A DNA stretch of 64,000 nucleotides from Sphingomonas changnyeongensis. Its GTDB lineage: Bacteria > Pseudomonadota > Alphaproteobacteria > Sphingomonadales > Sphingomonadaceae. Positions 27,077-35,365 of this stretch are shown here, piece by piece. A model generated the notes under the pieces. That model saw nothing but the letters and a program-made list of their open reading frames with translations, was not told the origin of the DNA and ran no database searches. Position 1 is the stretch's first letter. Every line of letters begins with the position of its first letter. Position numbers and translations under genes: made by a program. The DNA is taken from NCBI RefSeq assembly GCF_009913435.1, contig NZ_CP047895.1:442501-506500 (forward strand). Direction: 5' to 3'.

Positions 27077-29247
27077 GGCCGCTGTCCGGTCACAAGGCTT
27101 TTGTGCGCGCCGAGCCTGATCGTCCGCGCGCCCGCCAATCCGGCCGCGGTGAGCAGCGCCTCGGCCTCGGCATCGGTTTCCAGATAGGCCCCTGGCCGCT
27201 GCACATGCAGGCGCAACGACAGCAAGGCCGCAGAGCCGGGCGTCACGCCATCCGCATCAAGCGCGAATTTGCCGATCGCGATGCGCCCGCCAGGGGCCAG
27301 CAGCGCGGCTGCACGCGCCAGGATCTGCGCCTTTTCGTCGCGCGCGAAATAGTGGAGCAGGTCGCTCAGCAGCACGAGGTCGAACCCCGGCACCAGCCCC
27401 GGCGCGGCGGCGGGATCGCGGGCATCGCCGACGACCGGATCGATCCGCGTCCAGAGCGGCCCGGGCGGCGGCGCGGCACGGTGGCGCGCGATCACCTCGT
27501 CCCGGTCGAGCAGCGTGACGCGCAGATCGGGCCAGCGGGCGCACAGCGCCTCGGCGAACAGGCCCGTGCCGCCGCCCAGATCGAGCGCGCGGCGCGGCCC
27601 TGGCACGCCCGGAGGCAGAGCGTCGGCCAGCGCCGCGACCAGCGCCGCCGCCTCGGCCTGATTGGCCTGGCCGACCGCCGCCAGATAATCGGGCAGGCCC
27701 GCCGCCTCCATGATCCGGGCGGCGCGCGGCCGTTCGCCCGGCGCGCGCAGCATGTCGGCCAGCTCCAGCCAGACGCGGTTTTCGGTGCGGAACGCGCGCA
27801 GCGCACCACGGATCGATCCGGGCGAGTCGCCGGCCAGCCGCTCCAGCCCGGCGGGAACGAGATAATCCGCGCCGTCGCGCGCCAGCAGGCCGATCGCGAC
27901 CAACCCGTCGAGCAGCACGCGCGCAGCCACCGGGTCCATCCCCGCCGCCGCTGCGACCGTATCGGCCCGCGCGCCGGCGGGGCCGATCAGGGCGAACAGG
28001 TCGAGATCGAGCGCGGCCTGCATCACGCATGACAGGCGAAACGCGGTGGCAAGCGAGACCAGCTCGCCCCATGGCAGCGCCGCCGGATCGCCCGATACAG
28101 CCGTTACAGCTGCGGGCGCGGGCGATGGGCCGGATGCGGCGCGCGGCGCGGGGGACGCGGCGGGCGCCGGGGCATCGGCGACGATCACCGTCTTGATCCC
28201 GTCAAGATCGATCCGGCCGATCCGCGCGCAGCCCAGCGCGCGCAGCATGTCTTCAACCTCATCGTCGCTCTCCAGATAGCCATCGCCGGTCTTCAGCCGC
28301 ATGCGCAGGGAAAACAGCGCCCCCGACGGCGGATCGGTGCGCATGCGATCAAGCGTGAATTTGACGACCGCGATCCGCCCACCTGGGGCCAGCGCCGCCA
28401 CCCCACAGCCCAGGATCGCCCGCTTGTCGGCGGCCCCGAACAGCTCCAGCAGCTCATTGACGATCACCAGGTCATAGCGTGCGGGCAGGCGGGTGGTGCG
28501 CGCATCGCCGGTGATGCGGCCAAGCCGCGCCCCGACCCGCCGGGCGAGCGCGGCCGAGGGCGCAAAGCCCGATGCAAGATCGAGAATATCGACGCGCAGC
28601 CCCGGATCGCGGGCGAGCAGCGCGGCGGCCATGTCACCATCGCCGCCGCCCAGATCGAGGACCCGCGCCGGCGCGGCGCAGCCGCAGAGCCGGTCGACCA
28701 GCTGGCCGGCAAACGCACGGTTCATCGCCCGCAGCCCCGGACGGCCGGCAATGCGGCCGTCGAGCAATTCGCGGCGATAGCTGTCGGGGGCCGGTATCCG
28801 CGCGGTCAGGATTGCCGCGATATCGAGCCAGACCCGGTTCTCCGCGCGGTGGGCAGCCAGTTCGGCCCAATGCGCGGCCGGCACGGCCCCGGCCAGGTGA
28901 CGGGCCAGCCGCCACCGGCCGTCCACCGGCTCGACCAGCCCCTGCCCCGCCAGCGCCCGCAGCAACAGGCGCAGCGCCTCCGGCCCGATCCCGGTCGCGT
29001 GGACGAGCACCGCGAGCGACCGCGGCCCAGCGGCCAGCGCCGCATCCAGCCCGGCATCGACCATCGCGAACACCAGCCCCGATAAAGCGTGCCGCCCGGC
29101 CAGATCGGCAAGCACCGCCCCCGGAACAGACCCCGCAACAGCCCGCGCCGCCACCCCCGCCGGCGCGGCTGCCGCCGCCGGGCCATCCGGCATGGCCGGC
29201 AGACGTTCGGGCTGCTGCGCAAGTAAATATCCGGCGGTTCGGGCCAT
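27073..29247 (-). CDS. Two-module O-methyltransferase fusion
   Basis: 724 residues made of two complete AOMT-type units. Unit 1 (about 40-357): winged-helix part, then the SAM motif VLDLGGGDGD at 196-205 and VIVNELLELFG. An Ala/Pro linker (358-388) joins unit 2 (389-720): VSLATAFRLSCVMQAALDLDLF, SAM motif ALDLGGGTGL at 554-563 and LLSDLLHYF. Both glycine motifs are intact, so both halves may be active. The two halves look like a diverged duplication. First gene of a minus-strand operon with VOC and O-methyltransferase genes. Confidence 0.88.
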   Translation of the reverse strand: MARTAGYLLAQQPERLPAMPDGPAAAAAPAGVAARAVAGSVPGAVLADLAGRHALSGLVFAMVDAGLDAALAAGPRSLAVLVHATGIGPEALRLLLRALAGQGLVEPVDGRWRLARHLAGAVPAAHWAELAAHRAENRVWLDIAAILTARIPAPDSYRRELLDGRIAGRPGLRAMNRAFAGQLVDRLCGCAAPARVLDLGGGDGDMAAALLARDPGLRVDILDLASGFAPSAALARRVGARLGRITGDARTTRLPARYDLVIVNELLELFGAADKRAILGCGVAALAPGGRIAVVKFTLDRMRTDPPSGALFSLRMRLKTGDGYLESDDEVEDMLRALGCARIGRIDLDGIKTVIVADAPAPAASPAPRAASGPSPAPAAVTAVSGDPAALPWGELVSLATAFRLSCVMQAALDLDLFALIGPAGARADTVAAAAGMDPVAARVLLDGLVAIGLLARDGADYLVPAGLERLAGDSPGSIRGALRAFRTENRVWLELADMLRAPGERPRAARIMEAAGLPDYLAAVGQANQAEAAALVAALADALPPGVPGPRRALDLGGGTGLFAEALCARWPDLRVTLLDRDEVIARHRAAPPPGPLWTRIDPVVGDARDPAAAPGLVPGFDLVLLSDLLHYFARDEKAQILARAAALLAPGGRIAIGKFALDADGVTPGSAALLSLRLHVQRPGAYLETDAEAEALLTAAGLAGARTIRLGAHKSLVTGQRP

Positions 29248-29315
29248 GCGCCAATCCTATCGCGCTCCGGCCAACCGGTTGAACGGCAACTGACTCCGTT
29301 TTGGCGGCCATCCCG

Positions 29316-29344
29316 TTGACCGGCCGGACACCGGAAAACTAGCA
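29316..29344 (+). promoter_or_regulatory. Candidate promoter of the small protein/propeller/FMN reductase unit
   Basis: TTGACC (29316-29321) and CTAGCA (29339-29344) are 17 nt apart, 54 nt before the start at 29398. The first resembles a sigma-70 -35 element; the -10 is weak. It lies in the 150-nt divergent gap. By eye only. Confidence 0.3.
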
Positions 29345-29397
29345 ATCACGGCGCGGCACAGTGACGAAACCCGCCGCTTCAAGGGAGGAGAACGGAC

Positions 29398-29712
29398 ATG
29401 ATTCTCGATCTCGACAAATCATCCAAGGCGCTCAACAGCCTGAAAACCAGTGCCGGCGAAAAGAATCTTGACGGCCTGCACGCGGCGCTCAAGACATTCC
29501 GGGCCGGGCTGGGCACCGAACTCAACGATGCCGAGTTCCGCTATGTGATGCAGACGCTGTTCAACGAACAGGTCGTCACCGTCCCCGCCGAGGAAGCGCG
29601 CAAGGCCCCCCGCCCACTCTGCTCGGCCATGGCTTCACCATCCGCCAGGTCATCTGACGGCCAGCCGCAGCGGCGGCGAAACAGCCCCTTTCTGGACACG
29701 GATCCTTCCTGA
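29398..29712 (+). CDS. Small Cys-poor helical protein, probably frameshifted near its 3' end
   Basis: As read, 104 residues starting MILDLDKSSKALNSLKTSAG, with GGGAGGAG about 6 nt before the ATG. Residues 1-60 are amphipathic helices. From the run of six C at 29606-29611 the frame turns into AT-richer, unlike-codon sequence. With one more C the frame instead ends TLLGHGFTIRQVI at 29657 (86 residues) with native third-position GC. Against that, the as-read stop overlaps the next gene's ATG (TGATG). Family not recognised. Its size and place before a propeller and an FMN reductase would allow a peptide precursor or an adaptor; both are inference. Confidence 0.55.
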   Translation: MILDLDKSSKALNSLKTSAGEKNLDGLHAALKTFRAGLGTELNDAEFRYVMQTLFNEQVVTVPAEEARKAPRPLCSAMASPSARSSDGQPQRRRNSPFLDTDPS

Positions 29713-31625
29713 TGCAGACGTCCGCAAAGATCGGCTGTTTCGCCGTCGCCCCCGGCGAGGTTCATCTGCTGGCGGGGACGATGGGCGGGGAAATCCTGTC
29801 GGTCGCGATCGACGATTTCACCATATCGGACCGGCTGCGCCCGCATCTGGGCGCGATCGAGGCGGTCGCGGCCCATCCCCGGCTGCCCTTCTGGGCCGCG
29901 ATGGGCATGGACCGCCAGGTCAGCCTGATCGAACGCGGCACCGACGGGCGGTTGCGGCTGGTCGACCGTTTCTCGTTCCGCGACACGCCGTGCCGCAACG
30001 ATCCGGTGCCGGTGCCGCCCACCCAGTCGCTCAGCCAGGCGCTCACCTTCCACCCTTATGAACCAAGGCTCGCCGTCCGCTCGGGCGCGTCGGGCGTGCT
30101 GGAGATGGATTTCGCCGCCGGCCGGCTGGGCGTGCGCCACTGCACCCGCTTTCACGGCGATATCGATCTGGTCACGCTGCGCTATGTCGAGGACGGGGCG
30201 GCGCTGCTGAGCGCGGCGGGCGGCCATGCGGTGCTGTCGCGCGACGGGGTCGAGCTCAAATCCTGGACGCTCGGCGATTTCAACCTGCACTGGTTCGAGC
30301 CGCTGGGCGACGAGGAATATCTGGTCGCCTGCGACGAGCTGTATGTGATCCGTCTCGATCTGAAAGGGCGGCGGCCGCCGCTGCGCGGCCACCGGCTGAC
30401 GCGCGACGATCTGGAACATGTGACGTTCAACCCGGTGTCCGGGCGCGCCTTTGCCGCGGGCTTTGACGGGCAGGTCTATGAAATCGATCCGGCGACCGGC
30501 GACTGGCGCGGCCATGCATGGCGCGCGCCCTACAAGATGCGCTGGATCAGGACGCTCGAACGCGCGCCCGACACGCTGATCGCGCACTGTTTCAACGGCG
30601 GGCTCTACAAGGTCGATCTTGCGACCGGCGCAACGGCTGCGGTGCTGAAGGACACGCCCGACACGGTGTGGTCGAGCGTGCGGCACGGCGATTCGTTGTG
30701 GTTCGCCGGCGAAGGGTCGGGCGTGCGGCGGATGACGCTCGGCCCGGCGGATCCGGTGACCGGCGCGGTGCCGCTCGTCCCCGACCGGCTATGCGCCAAG
30801 CCGCCCGGGCACGGGGCGAGCTTTGCCAAGCGCATCGCCATGGCCACCGGCCCGGACGGGCAGCCCGAGCTGCTGCTCGCCCAGAAAAACGGCGCGCTGC
30901 TCGCCCTGCCGGCCCCGGGGACGCCGAATGCGCGGGCGCGGACGGTGATGACGCTGGACGAGGAGCTGCGCGACCTGGCGGTGATGCCCGGCGGCGATCA
31001 GGCGCTGGTCTGCACCGAGGCGGGCCGGGTCTACCGGATCGACACGCATCAGGGGACGATCGAGGCCGCCTATGCCAATGCGCTGCGCGAGCCGATCTGG
31101 TCGCTCGCGCATCATCCGGGGCTGGGCCTGGTCGCCTTTGCCGAGCGGCGCGGCGAGCTGGTGATCGCCGAGGCCGACACGCTCAGCCCGGTGATGCGCT
31201 GGGGCCGGACGTCGCGCCCGAAACGGATGAAATGGTGCGGCGACCGGCTGATCCATGTCCAGACCGGCGAGCTGTTGCGGTTCGATCCGCGCACCGGCCG
31301 GTCCGATCCCTATGTCGGCGAATGCGGCAATACGATCGAGGATTTCATCTGGGACGCCGCCCAGCGCTATCTGGTGCTGGTCAATTACCGGACCGAGCTG
31401 GTGCTGTGCGATTTTGCAACCGGGGCCAAGCTGTCGGTCGTCCCCGATCAGGCGGATTTTTCGAAGGGGCTGGCCTGGCTCGACCGGCCCGGCGATCCCG
31501 CCGCCTATCCGCTCGAGTTCATCACCTATGGGCGCAGCGGCACCGCCCACCGTTTCCGCATCCACAATGAACGGCTGCTGGCGCTTGGCCCGGTCGCGCC
31601 CGCATTGCTGAGGGACATGCCATGA
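29712..31625 (+). CDS. Beta-propeller (WD40-like) protein, cytoplasmic
   Basis: 637 residues with no signal peptide. The text is a chain of propeller blades, each ending in strand patterns like HPYEPRLAVRSGASGVLEMDF, AFAAGFDGQVYEID, LIAHCFNGGLYKVD, LVCTEAGRVYRIDT and GLVAFAERRGELVIAEAD. Twelve or so blades seem present, so two propellers may be packed together. No catalytic motif seen. It overlaps the FMN reductase gene by 4 nt (ATGA). It probably acts as a scaffold for the enzymes around it. It differs in sequence from the WD40 protein at 32.3-34.0 kb. Confidence 0.75.
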   Translation: MQTSAKIGCFAVAPGEVHLLAGTMGGEILSVAIDDFTISDRLRPHLGAIEAVAAHPRLPFWAAMGMDRQVSLIERGTDGRLRLVDRFSFRDTPCRNDPVPVPPTQSLSQALTFHPYEPRLAVRSGASGVLEMDFAAGRLGVRHCTRFHGDIDLVTLRYVEDGAALLSAAGGHAVLSRDGVELKSWTLGDFNLHWFEPLGDEEYLVACDELYVIRLDLKGRRPPLRGHRLTRDDLEHVTFNPVSGRAFAAGFDGQVYEIDPATGDWRGHAWRAPYKMRWIRTLERAPDTLIAHCFNGGLYKVDLATGATAAVLKDTPDTVWSSVRHGDSLWFAGEGSGVRRMTLGPADPVTGAVPLVPDRLCAKPPGHGASFAKRIAMATGPDGQPELLLAQKNGALLALPAPGTPNARARTVMTLDEELRDLAVMPGGDQALVCTEAGRVYRIDTHQGTIEAAYANALREPIWSLAHHPGLGLVAFAERRGELVIAEADTLSPVMRWGRTSRPKRMKWCGDRLIHVQTGELLRFDPRTGRSDPYVGECGNTIEDFIWDAAQRYLVLVNYRTELVLCDFATGAKLSVVPDQADFSKGLAWLDRPGDPAAYPLEFITYGRSGTAHRFRIHNERLLALGPVAPALLRDMP

Positions 31626-32224
31626 TCCGCACCGCCATCATCGCCGGCAGCCAGCGGCCCAACGCCCAGTCGGGCAAGGTCGCGGCGTTCATCGCGCAGG
31701 CAGCCGCCGCGCGCGGCATGGCGGCCGAGACGATCAGCCTTGAACACCAGCCGCTGCCGCTGTGGACCGACGATCCCGTCGCCCTGCCCGCGCAGGATGC
31801 GGCCTGGGCACCGCTGCGCGCGACGATCGAGGCCGCCGATGCGCTGGTGCTGGTGACGCCCGAATGGAACGGCATGGTGCCGCCCGCGCTCAAGAACTTT
31901 TTCCTCTATTGCACCGGCCATGAACTGGCCGACCGGCCGGCGATGATCGTTGCCGTGTCGTCGGGCAATGGCGGCTCCGCGCCTGCGGCCGAGCTGCGGA
32001 TGAGCAGCACGCGCGACACCCAGATCTGCTACACCCCCGAACAGGTGATCGTCCGCCGCGTGACCGAGGTGCTGAACGGCGCGGAGCCGGCGTCGGAGGA
32101 CGATGCCTATATCCGCTTCCGCATCGATTACGCGCTGGCGGTGCTCGGCGAATATGCGCTGGCACTGCGCGCCGTCCGGGCGAGCGGGGTCAGGCGGTTC
32201 GACATCCTGCCTTACGGCATGTAG
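31622..32224 (+). CDS. NADPH-dependent FMN reductase
   Basis: 200 residues, flavodoxin-like fold. The N-terminal IIAGSQRPNAQSGKVA is the phosphate-binding loop of the NADPH-dependent FMN reductase family, and LVLVTPEWNGMVPPALKNFF is the conserved P-E-[YW]-N-G motif that holds the flavin ring. It supplies reduced FMN or reduces quinones or nitro groups. Translationally coupled to the propeller gene; converges on the minus-strand WD40 gene 45 nt away. Confidence 0.88.
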   Translation: MIRTAIIAGSQRPNAQSGKVAAFIAQAAAARGMAAETISLEHQPLPLWTDDPVALPAQDAAWAPLRATIEAADALVLVTPEWNGMVPPALKNFFLYCTGHELADRPAMIVAVSSGNGGSAPAAELRMSSTRDTQICYTPEQVIVRRVTEVLNGAEPASEDDAYIRFRIDYALAVLGEYALALRAVRASGVRRFDILPYGM

Positions 32225-32240
32225 CCGGGCAGCGCCTGCG

Positions 32241-32284
32241 GCGGCCCGGTCATATCCTTGGCGGCCCGATCATATCCTCGGCGG
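32241..32284. repeat. 20-bp tandem duplication at the end of the WD40 gene
   Basis: Units 32241-32260 and 32261-32280 differ at two positions, plus 4 nt of a third. They span the WD40 stop codon on the minus strand, so the last codons are repeated after the stop. Probably a recent slip duplication. Confidence 0.6.
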
Positions 32285-33997
32285 AACGCGATAGGTGCGC
32301 CCGCCATAGCAGCTGGCGATGAACACCCCGGCGTCGTGATCGGCGACCAGCGACGACACGCCGAAGCGGCTGATCTGGCGGATGACCGGCCAGCGCCCGC
32401 TCCCCCAGTCATAAATGGCGATGCGGCCGTCATAGGATCCCGTGGCGATGGCGCGCGCGCCCGGCAGCACCGCCAGGCACTTGATCGAATGATCGTGCGG
32501 GGTCGCGACGATCTCGGCCACGCCGTCCCGCCACAGCCTGAGGGTCAGGTCGCGGCTGACGCTGGCGAAGCGCCCGTCGGGCAGCGCGGCGACGCCATTG
32601 GCGATTTTGTCATGCGCGCCGGCGATCAGGGCCAGCGGGGCGAGATCGGCGGTCGCATGCACCGCGGCCGCGCCGGTCGCGCAGACGCTGAACAGCTGCC
32701 CGCCCCCGGCTGCAAGCCCCTTGACCGCATTGTCGTGCAGCCGGGCCGTGCCCAGCAGAACCGGCCCGTCCGGCCCGGGGGCGAAGACCAGCCCCTCGCC
32801 CGTATAGGTGCCGATCACCAGCCGCGCATCTTCACCCGTTCCCCAGCTGGCCGCGCAGTTGAGAGGCGCGTGATGGCGGTGGAGAATCCGGCCGGTCAGC
32901 GCGTCGAACACCAGCCCCAGCTGGCCGCCGGTCACCAGCATCGCGCCCCAGGGGTGCAGGAAGTTGCACAGGCTGCCGAGCGCGCGCACCGGCACGCCGT
33001 CGCGGCGCACGACGCCGGCATCGCCGATCGCGAACACCGCGCCGTCCATCAGGCAACAGGCATTGAGGCCCGGCGTGTCGCCGATATGATCGGTGCGCCA
33101 GCGCCGCGCCGCCGCGTCATATTCGGCATAGGCGCTGCCGAACGATCCGAACACCAGCCGGTCGGGCCCGGCGAAACAGGCCGCGCGCAGCCAGACGACC
33201 GGCGGTGCCTCCGTCGTCTGTTCAGGACAGAGCCGGCCATCGCCGCCGACCGTCCACAGCCTGACCGTGCGGTCATAGCTGGCGCTCGCCAGCCGCCGGC
33301 CGGTCGGGTCGAGCGCCAGCCGCTTGATCCCCGCCGCATGGGCGGGCACCCGCTCCGCGCCGCCGGGGCCGATCACCAGGATCTCGCCCGCGTCATTGCC
33401 GGCAAAGATCCGGCCATCGGGGGCGATGGCGATGGTGTCGGTCTCGACCCCCGGCCGGTGGCAGGCGATTTCCGCGCCGCTGTCCGCCCGCCAGCGGCGG
33501 ATCGTGCCATCGTCGCTCGACGAGGCCAGCTCGGTGCCGCCGGCCAGCCATTCGACCGACAGCACATCGACCTCATGCCCCTGAAGCGTGCGGAGCAGCG
33601 CGCCCGTGCGGTCGAACAGCCGGATCATCCGGTCGCGCGAAGCGGTGGCGACAAACCGCCCGCACCGGCTCCAGCTGGCCATTTCGACATCGTCGCGGTG
33701 GCCGGCGAGCACCGCGACCGGGGCAAGGTCGCCCGCCGACCAGATGCGCGCCAGATGGTCGCTGCTCGCGCTCACGATCAGCCTTTGGTCGGGGCTGAAC
33801 CGGCACTGGTTGACCAGATGGTCGTGCCGGGCAACGTGCAGCGGGGCGCGGCGTTCAGCATCCCACAGGATCAGCCGGCTGTCATAGCCGGCGGTCGCGA
33901 CATGGCCGCCGCCGTCCCAGTCGATGCCGCTGATCGGCGACCGGTGGGCGATGGCAGCGGCCGCGCTGACCGGCTGGGCGAGATCAATCACAGGCAT
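32270..33997 (-). CDS. WD40 repeat protein
   Basis: 575 residues, no signal peptide. Canonical WD40 repeats are clear in the first half (VATAGYDSRLILWDAE, IVSASSDHLARIWSAG, VATASRDRMIRLFDRT, LASSSDDGTIRRWRAD, LASASYDRTVRLWTVG) and again near the end (FASVSRDLTLRLWRDG, IATGSYDGRIAIYDWG). Fourteen or so blades would make two seven-bladed propellers. Overlaps the upstream FGE-like gene by 10 nt, so the two are cotranscribed and may bind each other. Role unknown. Confidence 0.88.
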   Translation of the reverse strand: MPVIDLAQPVSAAAAIAHRSPISGIDWDGGGHVATAGYDSRLILWDAERRAPLHVARHDHLVNQCRFSPDQRLIVSASSDHLARIWSAGDLAPVAVLAGHRDDVEMASWSRCGRFVATASRDRMIRLFDRTGALLRTLQGHEVDVLSVEWLAGGTELASSSDDGTIRRWRADSGAEIACHRPGVETDTIAIAPDGRIFAGNDAGEILVIGPGGAERVPAHAAGIKRLALDPTGRRLASASYDRTVRLWTVGGDGRLCPEQTTEAPPVVWLRAACFAGPDRLVFGSFGSAYAEYDAAARRWRTDHIGDTPGLNACCLMDGAVFAIGDAGVVRRDGVPVRALGSLCNFLHPWGAMLVTGGQLGLVFDALTGRILHRHHAPLNCAASWGTGEDARLVIGTYTGEGLVFAPGPDGPVLLGTARLHDNAVKGLAAGGGQLFSVCATGAAAVHATADLAPLALIAGAHDKIANGVAALPDGRFASVSRDLTLRLWRDGVAEIVATPHDHSIKCLAVLPGARAIATGSYDGRIAIYDWGSGRWPVIRQISRFGVSSLVADHDAGVFIASCYGGRTYRVPPRI

Positions 33998-34835
33998 GCC
34001 AGCCGGAACCCGCGATGGCGAAAGGGCGCCGCCGGATGCGGCCCGTGGCGGCGCGCGCCGCGCGCCAGATCGCCGCCCAGCGCGAAACAGCCGCCGCGCA
34101 GCACCCGGTAATGCCCGCCCGACAGGGCGGTCAGATCATCGTCGATCCAGCGCCCGCCGGGATAGGGGCATAAAGATCGGCAACCCATTCCTCGACATTG
34201 CCCGCCATGTCCCACACGCCGAACGGCGAGACACCGCCCGGATAGGCAGTGACCGGGGTGGTGGTGCCGATCCCCGCCTCGCGCGTGTTGCAGCGCGTGG
34301 CATCGAACCGGTCGCCATAGGGATAGATCAGCGCGTCCGGCCCGCGCGCCGCCCATTCCCATTGCGCCTCGCTCGGCACGGCAAAGCGCCGGCCGGTCAT
34401 GGCCGATGCCCAGGCTGCGAAATCATCGGCATCTATCGCCTCGACCCCCCAGACCGGGTGATCGCCCGGCGCGCCGATGCGGATCGATTCGGGGGCCGGC
34501 CGGCCGGTCGCGGCAAGGAAGGGCAGATACTGGTCGTTGGTGACCGGGAAACGGCCGATGGCAAAGGGCGCGATACGCACGCTGTGGCGCGGATATTCCT
34601 TGGCAATCCAGTCGCCAAAGGCGGCGCGGTAGCGCGGATCGACCAGCCGGTCGCGCCAGTCGGCGATGCAGGCGGCCATTTCCGCCATGGTCGATCCGAT
34701 CGGCGCATCGCCGCCCGGAATCGCCACCATGTCGAACACCGCGTCGCGGGCAGGGTCCGGGCGGGCGGGGTCCGGAGCGCGAGCAGGGCCAGCGGGACTG
34801 GCCGCGCGGACAGCGGCGATGGGCGGTGCGGTCAT
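33988..34835 (-). pseudogene. FGE/SUMF1-fold protein (EgtB/PvdO-like), frameshifted as read
   Basis: Read as is, the frame from 34835 stops early, but adding one C to the four-C run at 34165-34168 joins it to a matching C-terminal part and gives 282 residues. N-terminal landmarks are MVAIPGGDAPIGST, PVTNDQYLPFL, VPSEAQWEWAARG, FGVWDMAGNVEEWVADLY; C-terminal ones are HYRVLRGGCFALGGD and FRHRGFRLACL. This is the FGE fold. The two copper-binding Cys of true FGE (in GG[S]xxCxxxxC) are absent by eye, so it is unlikely to make formylglycine and is nearer the iron-dependent or non-catalytic members. GGGGGGAG precedes the start. Confidence 0.75.
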
Positions 34836-35077
34836 TCTCCCCCCTGTCAGGCTCTGGTCGCGCCGCCCGGCCGGCGACGCGGGGAACGCGGGGCGGGCCG
34901 GCCGGGCAAGCGGGAGCAGACTGGGCGAAGCGCGCCCATGCGGCCAGCCGATCCCGGTCCGCTCTGACAGAGGATTGCCGCCTTTCACGGCCAAAGCGGA
35001 GGAAAATGCGTCTCCCGACGCCGGCCAAGATGCGCCGCGCAAGACGCCTTGAAACGAAGCTGTTCAGCGGGGGATTA

Positions 35078-35153
35078 TGGTGCCCAGGGACGGGATCGAA
35101 CCGCCGACACTGCGATTTTCAGTCGCATGCTCTACCAACTGAGCTACCTGGGC
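35078..35153 (-). tRNA. tRNA-Phe (anticodon GAA)
   Basis: 76 nt with encoded CCA. Acceptor GCCCAGG/CCTGGGC, D-arm GCTC-AGTTGGTAGA-GC, anticodon stem GCGAC/..., loop with GAA at positions 34-36 (text ACTGAAAAT), and T-arm GGCGG-TTCGATC-CCGTC. It follows the yacG-RNase-maf-infA genes on the same strand. Confidence 0.96.
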
Positions 35154-35182
35154 GCACAGCGGCGAACGCTGTGGAGGCGGCG

Positions 35183-35365
35183 CTATAGCGGCGGCTCCTC
35201 GCCTCTGTCCAGAGGATTTTCAGCCGGCGGGCCGGGCAGGCGATAGCCGTCGCCCAGCCAGTTGAGCAGGTCGCGGTCGCGGCACCCGCGCGAGCAGAAC
35301 GGGGCATGGTCCGGCGCGGTCGGACGGGCGCAAAGCGGGCAGCGGTCAGCGGTCGGGTTCGGCAT
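35183..35365 (-). CDS. yacG: DNA gyrase inhibitor YacG
   Basis: 60 residues. CPLCARPTAPDHAPFCSRGCRDRDLLNWLGDGYRLPG carries the CxxC and CxxxC zinc ligands and the downstream RDLxxWL motif of YacG, a small zinc protein that binds GyrB and can inhibit gyrase. The ATG at 35365 is preferred to an in-frame 35392 start because the family begins about 8 residues before the first Cys. Overlaps the RNase gene end by 20 nt. Confidence 0.9.
   Translation of the reverse strand: MPNPTADRCPLCARPTAPDHAPFCSRGCRDRDLLNWLGDGYRLPGPPAENPLDRGEEPPL

Noticed and set aside
29606..29611. Phase-variable homopolymer switch in the small gene
   Set aside because: Six C is short for slipped-strand switching, and the same one-base loss recurs in four other genes with no plausible switching role; error is simpler.
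32258..34111. 617-codon plus-strand frame opposite the WD40 gene
   Set aside because: The minus strand has clear WD40 repeats; the plus frame is rich in Arg/Ala/Pro with no pattern.
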